DNA from: Lachnospiraceae bacterium UBA7060
Lineage (GTDB): Bacteria; Bacillota; Clostridia; Lachnospirales; Lachnospiraceae
Direction: 5' to 3'
Assembly (NCBI GenBank): GCA_002493835.1
Contig: DLAA01000035.1
Location: 6,212 to 40,165, forward strand
Length of the DNA: 33,954 nt
The notes below the pieces were generated by a model. The model did no database searches and was not told the origin of the DNA. It was given only the letters and a program-made list of their open reading frames with translations. The position numbers and the translations under genes were made by a program. Each line of letters opens with the position of its first letter. The stretch's first letter is position 1. Below are positions 7,856-14,621 of the stretch, one piece after another.

Positions 7856-7897
7856 CAATGGATACTGCATCTCTAAATTATAAGGAAGGATTTTCAT

Positions 7898-8752
7898 ATG
7901 GACTGGTACAGACATAAAAGCAGGCAGCAGGTGCGCGTCAATCAGAAGGGAGATCTGGTATATCTCACTTTTCCCATTTTGGAGAGTCAAAAGCAGATAA
8001 ATCATCTCTTTACCACCAGGTTTGGGGGCGTCAGTGAGGGGATTTACAGCTCCATGAATTTAAGCTATACCAGAGGCGACCGCAGGGAAGCTGTAGATGA
8101 AAATTATAGACGCGTTGCGGCAGTGCTCGGCTGTAATGTGGAGGATATGGTCTGCTCCGACCAGACGCACACGACAAATCTGCGGGTGGTGGGGAGAGCA
8201 GACTGTGGCAAAGGGACTGTCAGAGAGAAAGACTATCAGGATGTGGACGGTCTGCTGACAGATGAGCCGGGAGTATATTTGGCCACTTTTTATGCGGACT
8301 GTGTACCGCTGTACTTTGTGGATACAAAGAGAAAGGCTGTTGCATTGGCTCACTCTGGCTGGCGGGGAACTGTAGCGCGTATGGGACAGTGTGTGGTACA
8401 GAAGATGCAGGATGCCTATGGGACAGAACCAGCGGATATTGTGGCGGCAATCGGTCCTTCTATCTGCCAGGCGTGCTATGAGGTCAGCGAGCATGTGGCA
8501 GATGCCTTTGCCGCTGCATTTCAAAAGCCAGGGCAGGAGCGGGAGATATTGATTTCCAAAGACGATGGCAAATATCAGCTTGATCTTTGGCGGGCGAATG
8601 AGATTGTGCTCGTGGAGGCGGGAATTCCTAAGGAGCAGATTCAGACCACGGATCTGTGCACTTGTCATAACAGCCGCTTTCTGTTTTCTCACCGTGCCAG
8701 CCACGGACGAAGAGGCAACCTTGGCGCTTTTTTGGGATTGAGAGAAGTGTGA
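7898..8752 (+). CDS. pgeF: PgeF/YlmD family laccase-domain protein
   Basis: This family was named polyphenol oxidase, but members act on nucleosides (purine nucleoside phosphorylase/deaminase activity) and PgeF corrects wrong amino acids in peptidoglycan stems. The 284-residue protein has the metal-binding set: His91 in SDQTHTTN, Cys135 in FYADCVPL and His152 in LAHSGWRGT. It also has IGPSICQACYEV and the C-terminal TDLCTC...FSHRAS segment. The ATG at 7898 is preceded by AAGGAAGG with 7-nt spacing. The gene closes the conserved left block. Downstream synteny with typical Firmicutes is lost. Confidence 0.93.
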   Translation: MDWYRHKSRQQVRVNQKGDLVYLTFPILESQKQINHLFTTRFGGVSEGIYSSMNLSYTRGDRREAVDENYRRVAAVLGCNVEDMVCSDQTHTTNLRVVGRADCGKGTVREKDYQDVDGLLTDEPGVYLATFYADCVPLYFVDTKRKAVALAHSGWRGTVARMGQCVVQKMQDAYGTEPADIVAAIGPSICQACYEVSEHVADAFAAAFQKPGQEREILISKDDGKYQLDLWRANEIVLVEAGIPKEQIQTTDLCTCHNSRFLFSHRASHGRRGNLGAFLGLREV

Positions 8753-8805
8753 ACGGAGAATAAAAGGGAATAGGGGAGGTAATGAGTTTGAGGCGGTTCG
8801 TCTGA

Positions 8806-8833
8806 TTGACTAATGGAGATGCTGTGGTAAAAA
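8806..8833 (+). promoter_or_regulatory. Possible promoter for the NifX-like gene
   Basis: The 139-nt gap after pgeF contains TTGACT (8806-8811) and TAAAAA (8828-8833) with 16-bp spacing. The -10 match is weak, so this is tentative. The rest of the gap shows no strong structure. Confidence 0.25.
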
Positions 8834-8891
8834 ATGTGGCAGAGCAGAATATGCGGCTGAAAATGCCAGGAAAAGGAAGGGTGACAGGATT

Positions 8892-9302
8892 ATGAAGATT
8901 GCGGTAACTTATGAAAATGGAAACGTATTTCAACATTTTGGGCATACGAAGCAGTTTAAGGTTTATGATATTAAAGAGGGAAAGATCGCCGGAGCGCAAG
9001 TGATGGATACGAACGGAAATGGCCACGGTGCTATTGCGGGGATGCTGTCCGCGTGGGAAGTGGATACGCTGATCTGCGGAGGGATTGGAGCAGGTGCGCA
9101 GACTGCATTGGCAGAAGCAAATATTCGCTTTTATGGCGGTGTGTCCGGAAGCGCAGATGATGCTGTAGAGGCACTGCTTGCAGGGAAACTTGCCTATGAT
9201 CCGGATGCACGCTGTGATCACCATGGAAAAGGTCAACATGATGGACATGGCCATTGCGGGGAGGATAAGCATAACTGTGCAGGAAACGGAAGCGGGTGTT
9301 GA
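8892..9302 (+). CDS. NifX/NifB-type iron-molybdenum cofactor-binding domain protein with His/Cys-rich tail
   Basis: The 136-residue protein matches the dinitrogenase iron-molybdenum cofactor biosynthesis family (NifX/NafY/NifB C-terminal): it starts MKIAVTYENGNVFQHFGHT and has DTLICGGIGAGAQTALAEANI. Small free-standing members are common in anaerobes without nitrogenase and probably bind Fe-S or Fe-Mo clusters. The tail from about residue 103 is unusual: it holds six His (110, 111, 116, 119, 121, 127) and four Cys (108, 122, 129, 136) among Gly and Asp. This suggests metal binding or storage. No nitrogenase genes are near. The gene forms its own unit, ended by a 16-bp terminator stem. Confidence 0.88.
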   Translation: MKIAVTYENGNVFQHFGHTKQFKVYDIKEGKIAGAQVMDTNGNGHGAIAGMLSAWEVDTLICGGIGAGAQTALAEANIRFYGGVSGSADDAVEALLAGKLAYDPDARCDHHGKGQHDGHGHCGEDKHNCAGNGSGC

Positions 9303-9325
9303 TGAGCAGATATGAATTTACAAAG

Positions 9326-9369
9326 AAACTGGGGAATGTCAGTGTATATATTGACATTCCCCAGTTTTT
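9326..9369 (+). terminator. Strong intrinsic terminator after the NifX-like gene
   Basis: AAACTGGGGAATGTCA (9326-9341) pairs perfectly with TGACATTCCCCAGTTT (9352-9367) around a 10-nt loop, followed by further T residues. It is the longest perfect stem found in the window. Confidence 0.95.
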
Positions 9370-9465
9370 CCATTGTATTCTTTTTTTAACAGTAAGATCA
9401 TGGATCTGATTAGATTTTATACGGCCCTGTTCCTGCCTCTGGTTTCAATTTTAATAGAAATTTAA

Positions 9466-9511
9466 TTGACTTGCTGGTCAACAAAGAATATAATTGACCA
9501 ATAAGTCAATT
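9466..9511 (+). promoter_or_regulatory. tetR promoter with two TTGAC-N6-GTCAA operators
   Basis: TTGACT (9466-9471) and TATAAT (9489-9494) are spaced by 17 bp, a near-consensus sigma-A promoter. Two inverted repeats overlay it: TTGAC-N6-GTCAA at 9466-9481 covers the -35 box, and a second copy at 9494-9509 starts on the last base of the -10 box. The second copy extends to AATTGAC...GTCAATT (9492-9511). Centres are 28 bp apart. Binding by the adjacent TetR protein would block RNA polymerase, which points to autoregulation of the whole operon. Confidence 0.85.
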
Positions 9512-9525
9512 AAGGAGGCGGTTTT

Positions 9526-10149
9526 ATGAAGCGAGAGGAGAAGGCGCAGCTTACAAGACGTAAAATTATGGATAATGCTCTGAAAGAATTTTCAGCCCAT
9601 GGCTACAGCGCCGGTTCCGTAAACAATATATATGACCCAGGGCAGGGGATATCCAAGGGGATCATATATCATTATTTTTCTTCGAAAGACGAACTGTTTC
9701 TTGCTTGTGTGGAGGAATGCTTTGAACAGTTGAGGTTTTATATGGAGAAGCAGTTTATGCAGCAAAGCGGCACAATGGCGGCAGAAGAGTGTCTGAACAG
9801 ATACTTTGCAGTCCGGATGAAGTTTTTTCATGAGTACCCATTATATCAAAAAATTTTTATGGAAGCGGTTCTGATGCCGCCGGTACATTTGAAATCCGCA
9901 ATCATGCAGTGCAGAAAGCCAATGGAGGAGATGAATGTAGGTATTTTGGAGAGATTATTATTAAAGATTCCTCTCCGCGTTTCTCTGGACAAGACCGAAG
10001 TGATCAGGATTATCCTTCAATTTATTAATTTTATAAACCTGCAGTATCCTTTGAAAGAAAATGATGTGACAACGATCGAGGCTTTGGAAAAAAAGAACCG
10101 GCAGATTTTAGATATTCTGCTGAACGGAATTGTGGAAAGGAAGGAATGA
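9526..10149 (+). CDS. TetR/AcrR family transcriptional regulator
   Basis: The 207-residue protein has an N-terminal TetR helix-turn-helix (about residues 10-57), with RRKIMDNALKEFSAHGY and the recognition-helix sequence GISKGIIYHYFSSKDELF. The remaining helical part would bind an unknown ligand and dimerise. One oddity: the segment between helices 2 and 3 reads NNIYDPGQGIS, one residue longer than the usual NxIxxxAGIS pattern and containing Pro-Gly. The promoter carries two palindromes suited to a TetR dimer. The gene is 3 nt upstream of the antiporter and likely controls antiporter, apbE and the Fe-S/FMN protein. The inducer cannot be read from the sequence. Confidence 0.92.
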   Translation: MKREEKAQLTRRKIMDNALKEFSAHGYSAGSVNNIYDPGQGISKGIIYHYFSSKDELFLACVEECFEQLRFYMEKQFMQQSGTMAAEECLNRYFAVRMKFFHEYPLYQKIFMEAVLMPPVHLKSAIMQCRKPMEEMNVGILERLLLKIPLRVSLDKTEVIRIILQFINFINLQYPLKENDVTTIEALEKKNRQILDILLNGIVERKE

Positions 10150-10152
10150 CAG

Positions 10153-11370
10153 ATGATGGAAATGGTTGTAAGACTGACGGCGGTCATTCTTTTGGCTGCT
10201 GCGGCGGGAAAGGCGGCCGCAAAACTGAAAATGCCTGCTGTACTTGGTTTCCTGATAGCGGGGATGGCTCTGGGACCTCACGGGCTGGGGCTTCTGAACC
10301 AGGAAATACTGGACAATTCTGCATACCATTCATTGATTTCGCTTTTGGAATGCGGCATGGGCCTGATGCTGGGAAGTGAGATGGTATGGCGTAAGATACG
10401 CTCCTACGGAAAACAGATCGTGGTCATAACACTGACGCAGTCGCTGATGACTTTTCTGGTGGTAAGCATTGCTTTTTCTTCTATTTTTTACTTTACGAAT
10501 ATTCCGGTTTTTCTTGGGCTGATCTTTGGAGGTATTGCGCTTGCGACGGCTCCCGCCCCCGCGCTCTCTATTGTTACGGAATACAAGACGGATGGCCCGG
10601 TAACTCAAACACTGATACCGCTGGCAGTGATTGATGATGTGATTGCTATCTGTGTCTTCTTATCCGTTATGGGGGTGATCCTGCAAAAAACCGCAGGCGG
10701 CTCCCTGCCCGGCTATCTGCCCGCATTAGTAGTTTTATTCCCCGTTTTGATTGGGATGATCACCGGTGGTGCGGCAGCCTTTGTGATGAAACGGATTTCT
10801 TCGTCTGCAGGCAGCGCGGCTGTGGTATTTTTGGGCGTAGTGCTGACAGGAATAATGACGTTTTTAGCCAATCAATATCTAATGCCGGTTCCTATACTTA
10901 ATTACATGATGAGTGGTATGGTATATTCGGCGGTTTTCGCAAATGTATTAGAAGAATCAAAGATGAATTCTGTTATGAAGTTCTGTACGCCGACTGTCAA
11001 TGCCTGCTTTACGCTTATCATTTTGAATCTGGGGGCGCCTTTGGATTATCATTTGATTTTAGGGGCGGGAGTCTTTACCGCTGTTTATATCATTTCAAGA
11101 GCTGTCGGGAAAATGGGAGGGGCCGCGCTGGGGGCGCAGTTATCTCATGCAAAGCCAACGGTAAAAAAATATCTTGGAATGGTGATTCTGCCTCATTCAG
11201 GCGTTTCTCTTGTGTTGACGGGCATAGCGATTTCCGCCCTGACAGGAGGGTACAGCCAATATGGGGATATTGTCAGGGGAACCATTGCCGCCGCAGCCGT
11301 TATCAACGAAATCATTGCGGTATTTGTCGCACGCAAAGGATTTCAACTGGCGGGGGAAATGGGAAAATAA
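10153..11370 (+). CDS. CPA2-type cation/proton antiporter
   Basis: The 405-residue integral membrane protein matches the sodium/hydrogen exchanger (KefB/NapA-like) fold: about 11-12 hydrophobic helices, an N-terminal KMPAVLGFLIAGMALGP and a mid-protein VIDDVIAI with the paired Asp typical of electrogenic CPA2 members. It has no C-terminal Rossmann (TrkA-N) regulatory domain, which separates it from KefB/KefC. The start lies at an ATG pair (10153/10156) with AAGGA overlapping the end of tetR, so translation is probably coupled. The cation is unknown. Being next to a membrane redox module suggests roles in ion gradients or pH control. Confidence 0.88.
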   Translation: MMEMVVRLTAVILLAAAAGKAAAKLKMPAVLGFLIAGMALGPHGLGLLNQEILDNSAYHSLISLLECGMGLMLGSEMVWRKIRSYGKQIVVITLTQSLMTFLVVSIAFSSIFYFTNIPVFLGLIFGGIALATAPAPALSIVTEYKTDGPVTQTLIPLAVIDDVIAICVFLSVMGVILQKTAGGSLPGYLPALVVLFPVLIGMITGGAAAFVMKRISSSAGSAAVVFLGVVLTGIMTFLANQYLMPVPILNYMMSGMVYSAVFANVLEESKMNSVMKFCTPTVNACFTLIILNLGAPLDYHLILGAGVFTAVYIISRAVGKMGGAALGAQLSHAKPTVKKYLGMVILPHSGVSLVLTGIAISALTGGYSQYGDIVRGTIAAAAVINEIIAVFVARKGFQLAGEMGK

Positions 11371-11380
11371 AACAGGAGTC

Positions 11381-12415
11381 ATGATCAGCTTGTTATTTAT
11401 GGAGTTTTTGTTTCAAACGTTGTATTGCTTTTACTTGAATGTTATAATAATAATAGGTTTTTACCAGTATTTTGCTTATAGTCAGAGTGATATGAGAGAA
11501 AAAGTATTTCAGAAAATTTTTCCCGCATTTGGAACGGTCAACTCCCTTATACTTTATGGCGGCGATTGCCCGTCAATAGCGGAACAGGTAAAAAAACGTA
11601 TTCTGGAGCTGCACCGGCTTTTTTCCTTTTTTGAACCGGAAAGTGATATTTTCAGGATCAATAAGCAGGCGGGCAGGGAACCTGTATTTGTCCATCGGGA
11701 TACCCTATATGTCCTTTCCCGTGCACTGGCTTTTGGTAGGGAAACGCAGGGAGCGTTTGACGTTACAGCCGGCGCGGCGGGCCGCTTGTGGAGGGATGCG
11801 GTCCGATCCGCCCAAATACCGTCAGAGCGGGAGATTGCAGGATGCCGCAGCCTGAGCGGTCTGGGCGATCTGATCTTGGATGAAGCGGCCGAAACTGCAT
11901 TTTTGCGAAGGAGGGGGCAGCAGGTCGATCTGGGAGGAATCGCTAAGGGATATGCGGCCGACGAGACGGCAAGGCTCCTGAAAGAATATAAGGTGAATAA
12001 GGCCCTTGTCAATTTCGGCGGAACCGTTATTACCATTGGAGGGGAGCAGAAGGTCGGTATCCAGAATCCGTATCAGAAAAATGGCGAGTCAGCTGCATAC
12101 ATTGTAGTGGAGAATAAGGCTGTCGTGACCAGCGGCACTTATGAGAGGGGCTTCTTTTTTGAAGGCAGGCGATACCATCATATCATTGATCCGCGTACAG
12201 GATGGCCGGCAGATTCCGGGCTGCTGTCCGTGACACTTGTCGGCGGCAGCGCTATGGAACTGGACGCGCTGGCAACGGGCATATGTGTTCTTGGTGAGAA
12301 AAGAGGTCTGCCTCTATTGGAAAAACGCAGGATAGAGGCTGTTCTGATAAGTGATGATGGAGAGATAAGGATCACGCGGGGATTGCAGGGAAATTTTTTT
12401 ATGGGCATAAAATGA
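11381..12415 (+). CDS. apbE: ApbE family FMN transferase
   Basis: ApbE uses FAD to attach FMN covalently to Thr in FMN-binding domains; the next gene encodes two such domains, its evident substrate. Motifs visible are VDLGGIAKGYAAD (Asp183 in this numbering), VNFGGTVITIG, VTSGTYERGFF, YHHIIDPRTGWPA and the late LDALATG metal site. The start is uncertain. ATG 11381 follows the antiporter by 10 nt with AGGAG only 2 nt away, and gives an N-terminal hydrophobic segment that could anchor the enzyme outside. ATG 11492 gives a soluble protein starting MREKVFQ, downstream of a promoter-like sequence. I prefer 11381 because the FMN domains are predicted outside the cell, but the N-terminus lacks a normal basic signal region. 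Confidence 0.85.
   Translation: MISLLFMEFLFQTLYCFYLNVIIIIGFYQYFAYSQSDMREKVFQKIFPAFGTVNSLILYGGDCPSIAEQVKKRILELHRLFSFFEPESDIFRINKQAGREPVFVHRDTLYVLSRALAFGRETQGAFDVTAGAAGRLWRDAVRSAQIPSEREIAGCRSLSGLGDLILDEAAETAFLRRRGQQVDLGGIAKGYAADETARLLKEYKVNKALVNFGGTVITIGGEQKVGIQNPYQKNGESAAYIVVENKAVVTSGTYERGFFFEGRRYHHIIDPRTGWPADSGLLSVTLVGGSAMELDALATGICVLGEKRGLPLLEKRRIEAVLISDDGEIRITRGLQGNFFMGIK
11420..11448 (+). promoter_or_regulatory. Possible internal promoter before the apbE catalytic region
   Basis: TTGTAT (11420-11425) and TATAAT (11443-11448) are separated by 17 bp in an AT-rich stretch. If real, transcripts would begin near 11455 and the apbE start would be ATG 11492. It conflicts with the 11381 start, and one of the two readings is likely wrong. 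Confidence 0.4.
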
Positions 12416-12439
12416 GCTTTATTCGGGAGGTATCCGCTC

Positions 12440-14389
12440 ATGGTTAAGAAACGCGGTTTTTTTACACAATTCATCCGGCATTTGGTTCAGATTGCCGCTT
12501 TTATCCTGTTCCCGGGACTGTTTATCACGGTGTTTTCAGCCGTGCGGGATCTGGCGGCGGCGGTTATGGACGGACAATTTTCTCTTGCCGGGCTGTTTCC
12601 GCAGATCCTTCTTGTTCTCATGGTGCTTCTGATAACAGCATTGTGGGGGCGTTTTTTCTGCGGCTTTCTGTGCTCTTTTGGAATGCTGCAGGAGGCTCTT
12701 TTCTTTTTTACAAGGCGGGTTTTGTTCAAAAAGACACGGATCCCGCCACGGTTCGATGCTGGGATGAAATATCTCAAATATGGTATTCTTGCTTTTATAA
12801 CGGCGGGTGTATGGATACTGGCGCTGCCTGTGGATTCTTCCTGGAGTCCTTGGGGTGTTTTTGGAATGCTGGTTTCCGGGAACTTTTCTGTGATTTCCCG
12901 GGCCATACCAACCGCAGGGTTTGTGCTGCTTTTGGTCATAGTGGCCGGTTCTCTGTTTGTAGAGCGTTTTTTCTGCCGGTATCTGTGTCCCTTGGGGGCG
13001 CTGTTTGCCATCGTTTCCAGAAAGAGGCTGTATAAAATAAAACGCCGGAGTGATACCTGCACAAATTGCGGGCTTTGTATCAGGACATGCAGCATGGGAA
13101 TCCATATACCAGAAAAGGACGAGGTAGTGTCGGGGGAGTGTATTCAGTGTATGCAGTGTCTTGCCATATGTCCCAAAGAAAGTCTGTCGGCGAATCCGGC
13201 TGGCGCTGTAGCGGGAACTGCCGCTGCTGCGGCCATTGGCGGCACGGTTGTCGTGGGTAATCTGGTATCTTTTCCTGTTTCCGAAACTATATCGAATCAA
13301 CAGATGACGGAAAAAGCGGAAACAAAAGAAATTACAAAAAAAGCTGAGAATGGGAAGTATAAAGACGGCGTTTACACAGGCGTGGGAGAAGGATTTCGGG
13401 GAACGACACAAGTACAGGTAACGGTGGAGGATGGATATATTGAGGATATAACGGTGCTTTCGTTTCAGGATGACCGGGAGTTTTTTCAAAAAGCGCAGTC
13501 GGCCGTGATAAACGATATCATCACAGAACAGACGTTTGATGTCAGCGCAGTCAGCGGTGCCACATTTTCCAGCAGCAGCATTATGGATGCCGTTGCGGAT
13601 GCGCTGGGGAGCGGTTTGGGCGAGCTTGAGCAGCCGGTGGATCATAGCAGTGAGGACGCCGCAGGGCAGCCGGTGGATCACAGCAGTGAGGACGCCGCAG
13701 GGCAGCCGGTGGATCACAGCAGTGAAGATGCCGCAGGGCAGCCGGTGGATCACAGCAGTGAAGATGCCGCAGGGCAACCGGTGGATCACAGCAGTGAAGA
13801 CGCCGCAGGACAGCCTGTGGACGGCGGGCAGAAATCTGATCAGACATCAGGCCTGTTTTCTGCTGCAGACGGCACCTATGAGGGGATGGGAAGAGGGCTG
13901 CGCGGGATTACCTGTGTATCCGTTACGGTAGAAGGCGGGATGATCACGGATATTACAATTAAGTCTTATGAGGACGATGCTGCGTATTTCACCCGTGCAC
14001 AGGATGCGGTTATAAGCGAAATACTACGTACCCAGTCGCTTGATGTGCAGGCAGTCAGTGGTGCCACATTTTCCAGCAACAGTATTATGGATGCTGTCGC
14101 GGATGCATTGGGAGCCGGCGCAGCCGGACAGGGACAGCCGGTGGGCAGCAGTGCGGGGGATGCTTCAGGCGGCGAAAGCGGTTCTGAAACAGTCCAGCAG
14201 GGAGCGGGTGCAGGAAACGGCTCCGGAGCGGGTCAGCAGGGAGCAGATGAGGGAAACGGCTCCGGAGCGGGTCAGCAGGGAGCAGGCCAGGGAAATGGCT
14301 CCGGAGCTGGGCATCAGGGTAATGGCAGACACGGAAGAGGCGGGCGCGGAGGCTCTGGCGGGGGCGGACACAGGGGGAAGGGGAACTGA
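12440..14389 (+). CDS. NapH/NosR-like [4Fe-4S] membrane protein with two FMN-binding domains
   Basis: The 649-residue protein combines several redox modules. Four N-terminal membrane helices (about 14-38, 52-72, 111-131, 159-178) carry membrane-edge CxxxC pairs (Cys74/78, Cys179/183). Two [4Fe-4S] ferredoxin motifs follow (Cys207/210/213/217 and 234/237/240/244). An Ala/Gly/Val-rich segment (254-280) looks like a fifth helix. Then come two FMN_bind domains (about 308-392 and 477-560), each with the flavinylation motif SGATFSS; the FMN-bearing residues would be Thr375 and Thr543. Five 12-residue repeats link the domains, and a Gly/Gln/Asn-rich tail ends the protein. Electrons probably pass from cytosolic donors through Fe-S clusters to extracytoplasmic FMN. 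The acceptor is unknown. GGGAGG precedes the ATG. Confidence 0.9.
   Translation: MVKKRGFFTQFIRHLVQIAAFILFPGLFITVFSAVRDLAAAVMDGQFSLAGLFPQILLVLMVLLITALWGRFFCGFLCSFGMLQEALFFFTRRVLFKKTRIPPRFDAGMKYLKYGILAFITAGVWILALPVDSSWSPWGVFGMLVSGNFSVISRAIPTAGFVLLLVIVAGSLFVERFFCRYLCPLGALFAIVSRKRLYKIKRRSDTCTNCGLCIRTCSMGIHIPEKDEVVSGECIQCMQCLAICPKESLSANPAGAVAGTAAAAAIGGTVVVGNLVSFPVSETISNQQMTEKAETKEITKKAENGKYKDGVYTGVGEGFRGTTQVQVTVEDGYIEDITVLSFQDDREFFQKAQSAVINDIITEQTFDVSAVSGATFSSSSIMDAVADALGSGLGELEQPVDHSSEDAAGQPVDHSSEDAAGQPVDHSSEDAAGQPVDHSSEDAAGQPVDHSSEDAAGQPVDGGQKSDQTSGLFSAADGTYEGMGRGLRGITCVSVTVEGGMITDITIKSYEDDAAYFTRAQDAVISEILRTQSLDVQAVSGATFSSNSIMDAVADALGAGAAGQGQPVGSSAGDASGGESGSETVQQGAGAGNGSGAGQQGADEGNGSGAGQQGAGQGNGSGAGHQGNGRHGRGGRGGSGGGGHRGKGN
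13631..13822 (+). repeat. Five in-frame 36-bp tandem repeats (12-residue linker)
   Basis: Units begin at 13631, 13667, 13703, 13739 and 13775, with a partial sixth copy (13811-13822). Each encodes QPVDHSSEDAAG with no amino-acid change; DNA differences are confined to a few synonymous third positions. The acidic linker joins the two FMN domains and is likely to vary in copy number between strains. Confidence 0.97.
14195..14311 (+). repeat. Three imperfect 39-bp repeats in the C-terminal tail
   Basis: Units at 14195, 14234 and 14273 encode variants of QQGAxxGNGSGAG. They form a flexible Gly/Gln/Asn-rich tail that ends in a basic Gly/Arg/His-rich segment, consistent with a disordered or wall-spanning extension. 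Confidence 0.85.
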
Positions 14390-14494
14390 TAGCATTTGAT
14401 CAAAGCTTGGAAGGCAATATGTCCGCATATTCCACACATGACGCATCTGTGGCTGACAAATTATACCTCAAATATGACCATTTATACTATAATC

Positions 14495-14550
14495 TTGTTG
14501 TGACATGTTTTTTTGTTATACTAAATAGGTCGGTTTAGACCGAACTATTT
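14495..14550 (+). promoter_or_regulatory. Promoter and 28-nt operator palindrome before the FIST gene
   Basis: TTGTTG (14495-14500) and TATACT (14517-14522) are spaced by 16 bp. Immediately downstream, AAATAGGTCGGT (14523-14534) and ACCGAACTATTT (14539-14550) form 12-bp arms with a single mismatch around TTAG. The palindrome covers the expected transcription start and has no T-run, so a repressor site is more likely than a terminator. The rest of the 14390-14621 gap shows only short palindromes, for example TTTGATCAAA at 14396-14405. Confidence 0.6.
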
Positions 14551-14621
14551 AATGCTTGGGTAAAGAAGTTTGTCAAAACGTTCTGTGCCTGGGCAGAATG
14601 TGAAAGGAATGAAGATAGATT

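Noticed and set aside
9391..9410. AGATC-ATG-GATCT palindrome between the terminator and the tetR promoter
   Set aside because: Short and away from promoter elements; not enough to call a site.
12536..13789. Long antisense open frame (417 codons) on the - strand
   Set aside because: It lies opposite the Fe-S/FMN membrane protein, is His/Arg/Pro-rich without a recognisable domain, and is partly created by the repeats; the + strand product has clear motifs.
13631..13822. CRISPR-like regular 36-bp repeats
   Set aside because: The units are contiguous with no spacers and stay in frame inside a protein gene; they are a protein tandem repeat.
14390..14470. Terminator after the FMN/Fe-S protein gene
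   Set aside because: Only short stems such as ATATG/CATAT and CCACA/TGTGG occur, without a T-run.
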